From the NCBI RefSeq assembly GCF_902488535.1, contig NZ_CABTWO010000001.1:62001-126000 (forward strand): DNA of 64,000 nucleotides. The letters are read 5' to 3'. A program made the translations under genes and the position numbers. This DNA is from an uncultured Mobiluncus sp. (GTDB taxonomy: Bacteria > Actinomycetota > Actinomycetes > Actinomycetales > Actinomycetaceae). This document shows positions 42,816-51,518 of the stretch, in pieces. Below the pieces are notes generated by a model that was given only the letters and a program-made list of their open reading frames with translations, made no database searches and had not been told where the DNA came from. Position 1 is the stretch's first letter. The number at the start of each line of letters is the position of its first letter.

Positions 42816-43328
42816 TCAACTGCGCACCCCCAACATTTTTAGAGCCAACGCTCCAATGCGGCGTTCGGCTGGGAAAGCCAAACGTTTGTCCAGCAGGGAC
42901 AGCGGCACCCACTGGGCGGTGCAAGCCTCGTGGTCCGGGTCATGCTCCGCCGTAATCTCACCACCCGTCGCTTCCAGCAAAAAGTGGTGAACGACCTTGT
43001 GAACTCGCCGGTCCGGGCCGGAAAACCAGTAATCCATCGAGGAGAGGTAACGTACCGGACGGCACTCGATACCGGTTTCTTCCTGGATTTCACGAGCGGC
43101 GGCTTGGGGGATGGTTTCCTCCGGTTCCACGTGCCCTTTGGGCAGCAGCCATTCCAGACGACCGGCGCGACCTTCACGCAAAATCAACGCGGCGCACACC
43201 TTTCCCTCAATGAGTTTCACCGCCAGCCCGCCCGCGCTGACCTCTTCCACTATCGGCAGCAGGCGCCCCGAACGCGACCGGTAAAAGCCCTCGGGGACGG
43301 GCTGATTCGATTCCGGCGCGGCTGACAT
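42816..43328 (-). CDS. Nudix hydrolase
   Basis: The 170-residue protein has the Nudix box at residues 65-87, with G65, E70 and REIQEETG at 79-86, which binds metal and cleaves nucleoside diphosphate linkages. PKGHVEPEE and RVHKVVHHFLLE fit the MutT-like family. It is the first gene of the Nudix-DUF6049-murJ run, and its stop overlaps the neighbouring start region. It is divergent from the CCA enzyme gene, the usual actinobacterial layout. The substrate is unknown. Confidence 0.92.
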   Translation of the reverse strand: MSAAPESNQPVPEGFYRSRSGRLLPIVEEVSAGGLAVKLIEGKVCAALILREGRAGRLEWLLPKGHVEPEETIPQAAAREIQEETGIECRPVRYLSSMDYWFSGPDRRVHKVVHHFLLEATGGEITAEHDPDHEACTAQWVPLSLLDKRLAFPAERRIGALALKMLGVRS

Positions 43329-43442
43329 ACGTCGATTTTATATAAAATAGTGCCGAGGTTTTTCTAACCGGTTGAAAACCCGGTAAAAAGTCTCGGTAAT
43401 AGGCCGATCATTGTGAGGAAAACATACCCAGAAAGGAGGGCC

Positions 43443-44966
43443 ATGACCGAAACGACCGCGAAAAACGCACTTCCGCCCCAAACTCGCCCGGCCGCGGCAG
43501 GGGAACAGTCCGGTACGAAGGCGAGTCGGCAGGACGCGGTGCGCCAAGCGCTGGAGGCGAAAGTGGTGCCTCTCGGAGAGGTGTTCACCGCCGCGGGCTT
43601 TGAGATTGCGCTGGTCGGAGGGCCGGTTCGCGACGCCTTGCTGGGAATCACCCCCCACGACTTGGACCTGACCACTTCGGCGCGTCCCGATGAAACCGAG
43701 GCGGTACTGCGCTCGTGGGCGGACGCGGTATGGGACGTAGGACGCAACTACGGCACCTTGGGAGCCCGCAAAGGCGATGACGTGTTCGAAATCACGACCT
43801 ATCGCAGTGACGACTACCAGCGGGATTCGCGCAAACCCACCGTCAAGTTCGGCGACACCCTGGAGGGAGACCTGTTCCGCCGCGATTTCACGGTTAATGC
43901 CATCGCATTGCGCCTGCCTAACCTGGAGCTGGTGGACCCCACCGGAGGACTCAACGATTTAGCGGCCGGGATTTTGCGCACCCCTATCGACCCGGAAGAA
44001 TCATTTTCCGACGACCCCCTGCGGATTATGCGTGCGGCTCGATTTGCCGCCCAGCTCGAGTTTGACGTGGATTACGAAACGATGCAGGCGATGGAAACCA
44101 TGCGCGAACGGCTGAGCATTGTTTCCCCTGAGCGCGTCCAAGCCGAACTGTCCCGCCTGATGACCGCAACCGCGCCGCGCCGTGGGCTGGAGCTGATGGT
44201 TTATACCCAGCTGGCCGACCAGGTCTTGCCCGAACTGATGGAGTTGCGCGATATGCAGGACGAACACAAACGTCACAAGGACGTGTGGGAACACTCCCTG
44301 ACCGTGCTCGACCAGGCGATTGCCCAGGAGACCGGGCCGGACGGGCCGGTGCCTGCACCGGATTTGGTGCTGCGCCTAGCGTCGATTTTGCACGATATTG
44401 GCAAGCCCGCGACCCGGCGTTTTGAAGCCGGCGGGGTCGTGACTTTTCACCAGCACGACGTGGTCGGCGCCCGGATTACCCGCGCCCGCCTGAAAGCCTT
44501 GAAATATGACAAGGCGACGATTCGTGATGTGTCCCGCCTGGTCGCTTTGCACCAGCGGTTTCACGGCTACGGGGAACAAGTGTGGACCGATTCCGCCGTG
44601 CGCCGCTACATCACCGACGCCGGTCCCCTGCTGGAACGCCTGCACCGCCTGACTCGTGCCGACTGCACGACCCGCAACGTGAAAAAAGCCCACCGCCTAG
44701 CGGCCGCCTACGATGACCTGGAAACCCGGATTAAGGAGCTGAAAGCCCAGGAGGAACTAGACGCGGTCCGCCCCGAACTCAACGGGGACGAAATCATGGA
44801 AATCCTGGGGATTCCCGCCGGCCCGGACGTCGGCAAAGCTTATCGATATATGCTGGCCTATCGGATGGAACACGGCCCAGTCGGACACGATAATGCCATT
44901 GCCGTTCTGCGTGACTGGTGGGAAAAATGGCACAATGGTACGAAAGAGCAGGACAAAGCGCGGTAA
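43443..44966 (+). CDS. cca: CCA tRNA nucleotidyltransferase
   Basis: The enzyme adds or repairs the CCA end of tRNAs, which matters here because neither tRNA gene in the window encodes CCA. The 507-residue protein has GGPVRDALLG (59-68) and the metal-binding DLD at 73-75. It also has RRDFTVNAIAL, DDPLRIMRAARFAAQL and an HD domain with HDIGKP. I choose the ATG at 43443 with AAAGGAGG five bases upstream over an ATG ten codons earlier. It is divergent from the Nudix gene and followed by the penicillin-binding protein. Some relatives are poly(A) polymerases, but the actinobacterial family adds CCA. Confidence 0.94.
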   Translation: MTETTAKNALPPQTRPAAAGEQSGTKASRQDAVRQALEAKVVPLGEVFTAAGFEIALVGGPVRDALLGITPHDLDLTTSARPDETEAVLRSWADAVWDVGRNYGTLGARKGDDVFEITTYRSDDYQRDSRKPTVKFGDTLEGDLFRRDFTVNAIALRLPNLELVDPTGGLNDLAAGILRTPIDPEESFSDDPLRIMRAARFAAQLEFDVDYETMQAMETMRERLSIVSPERVQAELSRLMTATAPRRGLELMVYTQLADQVLPELMELRDMQDEHKRHKDVWEHSLTVLDQAIAQETGPDGPVPAPDLVLRLASILHDIGKPATRRFEAGGVVTFHQHDVVGARITRARLKALKYDKATIRDVSRLVALHQRFHGYGEQVWTDSAVRRYITDAGPLLERLHRLTRADCTTRNVKKAHRLAAAYDDLETRIKELKAQEELDAVRPELNGDEIMEILGIPAGPDVGKAYRYMLAYRMEHGPVGHDNAIAVLRDWWEKWHNGTKEQDKAR

Positions 44967-45019
44967 CCCCGCTTCACCGCTTAGGGTGAATCGGCAAAAC
45001 TGTGGCGAGGACAGGTAAC

Positions 45020-47248
45020 ATGGCAAAGGCAGCGCGACCACGCACAGTAACTGGGCAAACAGTGCGACAGGTGCGTCCCAAACGGCGCAAACACCACTAC
45101 GTACGCAACTTTTTCCTGACCCTGCTGTTCCTTATCATTCTGGGCATTGTGGGCGCCCTAGCAACTTTCCTGGTCGTCTATGCCACGACCGAAATACCGA
45201 AACCCGCCGAGTTCGCTCGCGCCCAAGTCACCTCCGTGTACTATTCCGATGGAACCACCGAAATCGGCAAGTTCGCTGAGGTAAACCGGGAAATTATCGA
45301 AACAAAAGATCTGCCCAAACAGATTGGCAACGCGGTCGTGGCCTCGGAAGACCGCACCTTCTGGACCAACTCCGGGGTTGACTTGCGCGGCATCGCCCGG
45401 GCTTTCCTCAATAACGCGCGCGGCGGGTCGACGCAGGGCGCTTCCACGCTGAGCCAACAGTACGTGGAACGCTACTACATGGCGGAAAACACGAACCAGG
45501 GAAACGTTTTGCAGCGGTACTGGGCGAAAGCCAGAGAAGCCATTATGGCGCTGAAGATTAACCGCCAGCAGGAAAAAGACGAAATCCTGGGCAACTATTT
45601 GAACACGATTTATTTCGGCCGCGGATCCTATGGAATCCAGGCTGCTGCGAAGGCTTATTTCGGGAAAAATGCCAAAGATATTGATTACTCCGAGGCCGCC
45701 CTGCTGTCCGGCATTATCCCCGCGCCTTCCGCCTACGATCCGGCCGTGAGCCAGGAACTGGCGGAAAAACGGTGGAAACGGGTCATTAAGAACATGGCCG
45801 CCGATGGGTATATCACCCCGCAACAGCAGGCATCGGCGCAGTTCCCGGCCACGATTCCGCCCACCCAAAGCGTGCAGGATTTCGGGGGGCTGAACGGCTA
45901 TTTCATGTTCCAGGCGCGTCAAGAACTGAAAGATTTGGCTGGCTTGAGCGAGGAACAAATCGACACGATGGGGCTGAAAATCACCACGACTTTAGACAAA
46001 GATAAAGTCAAACTGATGGAACAGACGGTGGCGAAGCTGCCGTCGGGGCATTCGGAGAACTTGCACGTCGCGATGATTTCCACCGATCCGAAGACGGGGG
46101 AAATTATTGCGGAATATCCGGGGCAGGACTATCTGAAAGTCCAAATCAACGCCGCCACCCAGGAACACTTCCAGGCTGGGTCGACGTTTAAGCCTTTCGG
46201 CATGATTGCCTCCCTGGAACAGGGCGGGTCGTTGAACGACACCTATCCGGGGAACTCCCCGCAGACCATACAAGGCGTGCCCATCAGGAACTTCGCCGGA
46301 GCCTCATATGGAACGGTCAACCTGGCACAAGCTACCGCGAAATCTATCAACACGGCCTATGTCGCTTTGAACGCGAAGGTCGGACCGTCCTTGACCAAGG
46401 AAGTGGCGATTCGTTTGGGCTATCCCGAAAACACCCCGGGCCTGGACGATGCTCTGACGAACGTGCTGGGTTCGGCTTCTCCGACGGCGGCAAATATCGC
46501 CGAAGCTTACGGAACTATTGCCAACGAGGGCAAACGTGAGACTGTCCACATGATTCGCCAGGTTACGGACACTTCTGGGGACATTGTTTATATGCCGTCG
46601 TTCTCGGCGGACCAGGTCATTGAACGCAATATCGCCCTGACCGCCACCCAAGCCTTGACGGGACCGTTCCAGGCGGGAGGCACCGCGGCGAAAGCCCAAA
46701 TCGGCAGGCCCTCCGCCGGTAAGACCGGATCGTCCACCGATAACAAGTCTGCGGTTTTCGCCGGATTCATTCCCCAAGTGGTGACCATTGTCGGTCTGTA
46801 CCAGTCCGGACCTAACGGGGAGGAACAATCCATCTCACCGTTTGGCGGTATCCGTGAGGTTACCGGCTCTACCTGGCCGGCGTGGCTGTGGAAACAATAT
46901 ATGTCCGGGGCCGTGAAAGGCCTGGAAGTGGAGCAGTTTGCGAAGGCCCAAAAACTCAAGAAAGTGGAAGTGACCCGGTCGGAGGAACCAAGCCCCACCG
47001 AGACTGAACCTTCACTGAGTCCCAGTCCCGATGATTCTCTGTCCCCCAGCCCTTCCCTATCGCCTTCTCCCGCGACGCCGCACAGTCCCGGGAATGAGCC
47101 GGGGAATGGTTCGGGAGGAACCGAACCCAGTCCCACCATCCCGGGCACTTCCGGGTTCGTTCCCAACCCTAGTAATTCGCCTGTTCCCCCCAACCCGACC
47201 CCGGGTGGGGAAGGCGGCGCGACCGAATCGGGTGGGTCCGTCTCGTAA
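45020..47248 (+). CDS. Bifunctional class A penicillin-binding protein
   Basis: This enzyme polymerises glycan strands and cross-links peptides on the outer face of the membrane. The 742-residue protein has a basic cytoplasmic start, one helix (NFFLTLLFLIILGIVGALA), and the glycosyltransferase 51 domain with SEDRTFW and GASTLSQQYVERY. The transpeptidase has STFK (Ser388), SIN and KTG (Lys568). The last 90 residues are Pro/Ser/Thr/Gly-rich, with several SPSP runs, probably wall-spanning or modified. The ATG at 45020 has AGG five bases upstream; a GTG at 45002 is an alternative. It follows cca by 53 bases. Confidence 0.95.
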   Translation: MAKAARPRTVTGQTVRQVRPKRRKHHYVRNFFLTLLFLIILGIVGALATFLVVYATTEIPKPAEFARAQVTSVYYSDGTTEIGKFAEVNREIIETKDLPKQIGNAVVASEDRTFWTNSGVDLRGIARAFLNNARGGSTQGASTLSQQYVERYYMAENTNQGNVLQRYWAKAREAIMALKINRQQEKDEILGNYLNTIYFGRGSYGIQAAAKAYFGKNAKDIDYSEAALLSGIIPAPSAYDPAVSQELAEKRWKRVIKNMAADGYITPQQQASAQFPATIPPTQSVQDFGGLNGYFMFQARQELKDLAGLSEEQIDTMGLKITTTLDKDKVKLMEQTVAKLPSGHSENLHVAMISTDPKTGEIIAEYPGQDYLKVQINAATQEHFQAGSTFKPFGMIASLEQGGSLNDTYPGNSPQTIQGVPIRNFAGASYGTVNLAQATAKSINTAYVALNAKVGPSLTKEVAIRLGYPENTPGLDDALTNVLGSASPTAANIAEAYGTIANEGKRETVHMIRQVTDTSGDIVYMPSFSADQVIERNIALTATQALTGPFQAGGTAAKAQIGRPSAGKTGSSTDNKSAVFAGFIPQVVTIVGLYQSGPNGEEQSISPFGGIREVTGSTWPAWLWKQYMSGAVKGLEVEQFAKAQKLKKVEVTRSEEPSPTETEPSLSPSPDDSLSPSPSLSPSPATPHSPGNEPGNGSGGTEPSPTIPGTSGFVPNPSNSPVPPNPTPGGEGGATESGGSVS

Positions 47249-47285
47249 CAACCGGTACTGATTTACAAGCCCGGTGGGACAGCTA

Positions 47286-47417
47286 CTCTAACATTGTTAC
47301 AGTACGTTACAGTAGCTGGCACAAGGGCGGGTTGGCAGTTGGTATATGTCCTGGTGGTTGGGACTTTGAGGGGTGGCGGGAGTCTAACCCTAAAATGTTA
47401 GAGTTGGTGTTACAGTA
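47286..47417. promoter_or_regulatory. Cluster of GTTACAGTA repeats and an inverted repeat upstream of rpsF
   Basis: GTTACAGTA occurs at 47296-47304, 47306-47314 and 47409-47417. CTCTAACATT (47286-47295) is exactly complementary to AATGTTAGAG (47394-47403), about 100 bases away, and each arm lies beside a GTTACAGTA. This suggests binding sites for one regulator, possibly with looping. The spacer 47249-47610 holds no gene. The rpsF promoter starts about 80 bases downstream. Confidence 0.6.
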
Positions 47418-47498
47418 GCATATAGCGGGCCGGCTGAGACATGTTTTTCGACTCCACAGGTGGGTAAGTCCTCCGACTTCGCATTACCAACCCCCGAA

Positions 47499-47528
47499 TT
47501 GGCTAAAGGGAGCGGAAAACGTTAGAAT
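47499..47528 (+). promoter_or_regulatory. Promoter of the rpsF operon
   Basis: TTGGCT (47499-47504) and TAGAAT (47523-47528) are separated by 18 bases, leaving a leader of about 75 bases. That leader is GC-rich with possible hairpins (GGCGCCGCGCC, then TCCTGCTCCGGAGGGA) and could host an S6:S18-type autoregulatory site, though I could not confirm the known motif. Confidence 0.55.
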
Positions 47529-47610
47529 CGTAAGGCTGTTTTGGCGCCGCGCCAGGACGGCGACTCCTGCTCCGGAGGGACCGGGGCCGTTAAGACCAAA
47601 GGAGAGTTAT

Positions 47611-47898
47611 ATGCGGAAATACGAAATGATGGTGATTGTTGACCCCGAGGTCGATGAACGCACTGTCGAACCCTCGATGAGCGCCCTGTTTGGCCAGGTA
47701 GAAGACCTGGGGGGCAAGATTGAGAAACTTGATGTGTGGGGCAAGCGCAAGCTCGCCTACCCCATTCTGAAAAAGACTGACGGGATTTACGTGGTTGTCG
47801 ACATGGAAACCACCCCGGAAATCGCCAAGGAATTGGACCGTCAGCTGGGCCTAAACGAGTCGATTCTGCGCACCAAACTGATGCGCAAGGATGCCTAA
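47611..47898 (+). CDS. rpsF: 30S ribosomal protein S6
   Basis: S6 pairs with S18 on the small subunit platform. The 95-residue protein begins MRKYEMMVIVDPEVDE and contains VWGKRKLAYPILKKTDGIYVV, the S6 signature, and ends in the usual helix. AAGGAG lies upstream of the ATG. It heads the rpsF-ssb-rpsR-rplI operon, the standard bacterial order. Confidence 0.97.
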   Translation: MRKYEMMVIVDPEVDERTVEPSMSALFGQVEDLGGKIEKLDVWGKRKLAYPILKKTDGIYVVVDMETTPEIAKELDRQLGLNESILRTKLMRKDA

Positions 47899-48030
47899 TT
47901 TTTTCCAATCCAACGGAGGCGAATTTTGGTCTCCAGGGTCCCTGATATGTTGAGTAGAGCCGGAAAGGCACCACGCAACGAGCGGATTTTGGCACCACGC
48001 CCCCGAATTGATGACAACTAAGGAGAAACA

Positions 48031-48588
48031 ATGGCAGGCGACACGATTATCACGGTAATAGGCAACTTGACGGCGGACCCGGAACTTCGCTGGGGCCAGT
48101 CCGGCACGGCGTTGGCTTCTTTCACGATTGCGTCAACTCCGCGTTCGTTTGACCGGGCCTCCAACAGCTGGAAAGACGGCGAAGCCCTGTTCTTGCGGTG
48201 TACCGCTTGGCGGGAACTGGCGGAAAACGTTGCGGAATCCCTGCACAAGGGGTCGCGCGTCATCGCTCAAGGCCGTTTGCAGCAGCGTTCTTGGGAAGCC
48301 CAAGATGGTTCTCGGCGCACCTCAGTAGAGATGACGGTAGATGAGATTGGTCCGTCCCTGCGGTTTGCTACCGCCTCGGTGAACCGGACTCAGCGCGGTG
48401 AGGGAGGCTTTGGTGCCAACGCGGGTAGCGGCGGCTACAACAGCGTTCCTGGCACAGCTCAGCCGCAGCCCACTTACGGTGCTCCCGCCGGAGGCTCCGA
48501 CGGGGACGCGTGGGGTTCGCCCGCGCCTGGCTTTGGCGCCCCGGGGGCTCCGGCTGATTCCAGCTTTGGCGAAAATCCGCCGTTCTAG
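48031..48588 (+). CDS. ssb: Single-stranded DNA-binding protein
   Basis: SSB coats single-stranded DNA in replication and repair. The 185-residue protein has the OB fold (about 1-115), with ITVIGNLTADPELRW at 5-19, ALFLRCTAWRELAENVAESL and VIAQGRLQQRSWE. A Gly/Pro/Ala-rich linker follows, with the C-terminal tip SSFGENPPF. That tip is less acidic than the usual DDEIPF but keeps the terminal PPF that recruits partner proteins. It lies between rpsF and rpsR; AAGGAG precedes the ATG. Confidence 0.97.
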   Translation: MAGDTIITVIGNLTADPELRWGQSGTALASFTIASTPRSFDRASNSWKDGEALFLRCTAWRELAENVAESLHKGSRVIAQGRLQQRSWEAQDGSRRTSVEMTVDEIGPSLRFATASVNRTQRGEGGFGANAGSGGYNSVPGTAQPQPTYGAPAGGSDGDAWGSPAPGFGAPGAPADSSFGENPPF

Positions 48589-48678
48589 ACCGGTTTGCCG
48601 TCGTTAGGGCTTTTCCCCGCGGCATTCCGACACAGCACAGATAAGTTTTTCAACACGTTATATATAAAGGAGATCGAT

Positions 48679-48924
48679 ATGGGTAAGCAGATGCGCAATA
48701 ACAACAAACCCATTAAGAAAAAGACCAACCCCCTAAAGGCTCAAAAGGTTGGCAACATTGACTACAAAGACACCGCTTTGCTGCGCAAGTTCATTTCGGA
48801 CCGCGGCAAGATTCGCGCCCGGCGCGTCACCGGTGTAACCGTCCAGGAACAGCGTCAGATTGCGAAAGCGGTTAAGAACGCCCGCGAAATGGCTTTGCTG
48901 CCCTACTCCGGTTCCGGCCGCTAA
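48679..48924 (+). CDS. rpsR: 30S ribosomal protein S18
   Basis: The 81-residue basic protein has the S18 pattern: NIDYKDTALLRKFISDRGKI, then RRVTGVTVQEQRQIAKAVK and the ending ALLPYSG. The start is the ATG at 48679 with AAAGGAG upstream; an in-frame ATG 28 codons earlier falls in ssb spacer sequence and lacks a site. The N-terminal stretch is unusually rich in Asn and Lys. It is followed by rplI. Confidence 0.97.
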   Translation: MGKQMRNNNKPIKKKTNPLKAQKVGNIDYKDTALLRKFISDRGKIRARRVTGVTVQEQRQIAKAVKNAREMALLPYSGSGR

Positions 48925-48945
48925 ATTTGAGGGAGGAAGTAAACA

Positions 48946-49410
48946 ATGACTCAGAATACGAAAGTTGTTTTGACCCACGAAGTCGCCAAGCTCGGTAACG
49001 CTGGCGACGTGGTGGAAGTACGCCCCGGTTACGCTCGCAACTACCTGTTGCCGCGCCGTTTGGCGATGCCGTGGACCAAGGGATCCCAGGTGGAAATCGA
49101 CCGGATGAAGGCCGCCTTGGCAAAGAAACAGATTGCCTCGATGGAAATCGCTCAGGCGGTGCAAGCCAAGCTTGCCGAGGGCGACCCGGTGTTGATTGAT
49201 GCCAAGGCCGGCGCGAACGGGCGTCTGTTCGGGGCTATCACCACCGCTCAGATCGCCGCGGCGGTTAAGGAGCAAAAGGGCGCTGAAATCGACAAGCGCA
49301 AGATTGTCATTGAGAAGCCCATCAAGGCAGTCGGTACCTACCAGCTGACGGTGCGCCTGTTCGAAGAATTGACCTCACCGCTGGAAGTCACGGTGCGGGC
49401 CGAAAAGTAG
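48946..49410 (+). CDS. rplI: 50S ribosomal protein L9
   Basis: L9 bridges neighbouring ribosomes. The 154-residue protein starts TKVVLTHEVAKLGNAGDVVEV and has VRPGYARNYLLPRRLA, the L9 signature, then a long helix and the C-terminal domain with GRLFGAITTAQIA. GGGAGG lies upstream of the ATG. It closes the operon just before a strong terminator. Confidence 0.97.
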   Translation: MTQNTKVVLTHEVAKLGNAGDVVEVRPGYARNYLLPRRLAMPWTKGSQVEIDRMKAALAKKQIASMEIAQAVQAKLAEGDPVLIDAKAGANGRLFGAITTAQIAAAVKEQKGAEIDKRKIVIEKPIKAVGTYQLTVRLFEELTSPLEVTVRAEK

Positions 49411-49425
49411 AACCTAAATAGAGAA

Positions 49426-49467
49426 CGGTGCCGGGAACCTGCGGGTTTCCGGCACCGGGCGTTTTTA
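49426..49467 (+). terminator. Intrinsic terminator after rplI
   Basis: GTGCCGGGAACC (49428-49439) pairs with GGTTTCCGGCAC (49444-49455), with flanking C-G pairs, and is followed by GCGTTTTT. The gene on the other strand, dnaB, ends at the right edge of this hairpin, so it may serve both. Confidence 0.88.
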
Positions 49468-50841
49468 GTAATCCGGGGGCGGGGGTTCCTCTTGATTGCG
49501 GTGAATCCCCGAAACGAAACGCGAAAACTTGCCTTGGAACTGCAGGTTTATAATTTCGGTGCGTCCATTGCGGTGTTTGGCGATATTGAGGTCAGCTTCG
49601 CCGGGACGGTCGTCCGAGTTGTAATACTCGGGGCGGTGCAGCAACAGCACCAGGTCAGCGTCCTGCTCCAACGAACCCGATTCTCGCAGGTCGCTCATCA
49701 TCGGTTTCTTATCGGTACGAGACTCCGGCCCACGGTTCAGCTGAGCGACCCCAATGACCGGCACCTCCAGCTCTTTGGCCAACAGTTTCAAGGACCTTGA
49801 AATCTCGGAAACTTCCTGTTGACGCGACTCGATGCGTTTGTGTGAACTCATCAACTGAATGTAGTCCACGACAACGAGGGACAAATCTGTGGAATGCTTG
49901 AGGCGCCGGCACTTGGCTCGAATATCGGGCATGGTCAGGTTCGGGGAATCGTCAATAAAGAAAGGCGCGGACTTCATTCGGTTATACGCTGAAGCGATGT
50001 TGTCCCAGTTGGCTTGGTTCTGGGGGCCATCGTTGGGCATCCCCGCGAACAGGAGGGACAGCGGCACGCTAGCCTCCGCCGACAGCATCCTCTTGATAAT
50101 GTCCGCAGCCGACATCTCGAGAGAAAAAATCGCCGCCGCCCGTTTCTCTTTCAAAGTCACGTGACGCAAAATATCTAGGGTAAAAGTCGATTTACCCATC
50201 GCCGGACGCGCCGCCACAATGATGAGCTGACCAGCGCGCAGACCGTTAGTCACACTATCAAAATCGAGGAACCCAGTGTGAACCGTGTGCGGGTCGTCGT
50301 CGGTCTGTTGGATTTCGTCCAAGACTGGGGTCAGCAGTTCGGACAGTGGTCGATAGTCTTCAGAAGTGCGTTTCTCGCTGACTCGGTCCAGTTCAGCGTG
50401 GGCGGTATTGATAAGTTCGTCCGCGTCAGTAGTGTCGATGGCGTAACCGAGCTGGGTGATGCGGGTGCCTGCTTCGACCAGGCCGCGCAAGGTCGCCTGG
50501 TCGCGCACAATCTGTGCATAGTAGGCAGCGTTAGCGGTCGTAGGCACCGAGTGGATAACGGTGTGAATGTAATCCAAGCCCCCGACGCGAGAAAGCTGAC
50601 CTCGTTTTTCCAGTTCGGCAGGCACCGTCACCGGATCGGAAGCCGCTCCCGCCGCGTAGAGGTCCAGGATAGTGTTGAAAATAATCTCGTGACGCGAGTC
50701 ATAGAAGTCGCTGGGCAGCAGCAATTTATAGGTGTCGGCGATGGCATTTTTTGACAGAATCATGGCACCGAGCACACATTGCTCAGCCAAGATGTTGTGG
50801 GGGGGAATCCGGTCGACAGCCAGATTATTTTGTTCCTCCAC
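49465..50841 (-). CDS. dnaB: Replicative DNA helicase DnaB
   Basis: DnaB is the hexameric helicase that unwinds DNA at the fork. The 458-residue protein has the N-terminal domain (IPPHNILAEQCVLGAM onward), Walker A in AARPAMGKSTF, Walker B region LSLVVVDYIQLM, and the RecA-like motifs GVAQLNRGPE and DLVLLLHRPEYY. There is no intein. I choose the GTG at 50841 with AAAGGAG five bases upstream over the GTG at 50862. It faces the rplI operon tail to tail, and its upstream spacer is rich in DnaA boxes. Confidence 0.97.
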   Translation of the reverse strand: MEEQNNLAVDRIPPHNILAEQCVLGAMILSKNAIADTYKLLLPSDFYDSRHEIIFNTILDLYAAGAASDPVTVPAELEKRGQLSRVGGLDYIHTVIHSVPTTANAAYYAQIVRDQATLRGLVEAGTRITQLGYAIDTTDADELINTAHAELDRVSEKRTSEDYRPLSELLTPVLDEIQQTDDDPHTVHTGFLDFDSVTNGLRAGQLIIVAARPAMGKSTFTLDILRHVTLKEKRAAAIFSLEMSAADIIKRMLSAEASVPLSLLFAGMPNDGPQNQANWDNIASAYNRMKSAPFFIDDSPNLTMPDIRAKCRRLKHSTDLSLVVVDYIQLMSSHKRIESRQQEVSEISRSLKLLAKELEVPVIGVAQLNRGPESRTDKKPMMSDLRESGSLEQDADLVLLLHRPEYYNSDDRPGEADLNIAKHRNGRTEIINLQFQGKFSRFVSGIHRNQEEPPPPDY

Positions 50842-51518
50842 GCGGACTCCTTTCACCGACACTTCACCCCCGCTAGGAAGGGGTTGAAAGATAGATATCC
50901 GGGCTCAAACCTACGCTTTCGGTTCTGACTTAGCAAACCATTTTGGTGGAAAATAGGTGGATAACCCCGAATAAGTCTGTGGATAACCGGTGGGTAAGGC
51001 GGTGAATTGTTTTTTTAAGTTTTTTATCACCTAGGCTCCTCTGTCAAAGTTATGTGAGATGTTGCGGGTTGGGAACCCACAGGTTATCCACAGTCGCTGT
51101 GAATTAAAAATCGCCACAAAAAATTCTCCAAACCTTTCACTACAGAAATAAGGTTCCACCGCTCAAACAGGGCATGAGCTGGGTATTTGGCATAGCAAAA
51201 TGCCTCTTTAGCACACTTGAGGGCGTTTAGGCAAGAAACGAGAGAGAAAATTGTTTCAACAAACTGCAATTTTATCCACAGGTTATCCACACCCCCGAAA
51301 AATCGCGGGAAAACCCGAAAAACCGTGGCACCGAACTCGTGAATAACCAAGGTTTGAAAAAATAAAATCCCAATCTGTGACACAGGGATAACCTGGACGT
51401 TTACCAAGAAAACCCCAAGAAAAGCCCTCGACCTGGTATTTGCCCTTCTTATTCTCATGTAGAATGTGCAAAGTCAGCTCAAAGCTGAGCCGATTAAACA
51501 CGAAAGGCACGCGAAAGT
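50842..51518. promoter_or_regulatory. Spacer upstream of dnaB with a DnaA-box cluster
   Basis: The 677-base divergent spacer has four perfect TTATCCACA boxes: 50978-50986 (minus), 51084-51092, 51272-51280 and 51283-51291. A one-mismatch box GGTGGATAA lies at 50956-50964. An AT-rich stretch with T runs lies at 51006-51030. A dispersed-motif copy (CACCGAACTCGTGAATA) lies at 51329-51345. A minus-strand frame of 124 codons (51084-51458) overlaps the boxes and has no protein-like character. The cluster could be an origin element, a DnaA reservoir, or a DnaA-controlled dnaB promoter. Confidence 0.75.

Noticed and set aside
47529..47610. S6:S18 autoregulatory leader motif before rpsF
   Set aside because: The leader can form hairpins, but I could not match the conserved motif with confidence, so it is not listed as a feature.
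51084..51458. A 124-codon minus-strand frame upstream of dnaB
   Set aside because: It covers three DnaA boxes, lacks a ribosome binding site and looks random.
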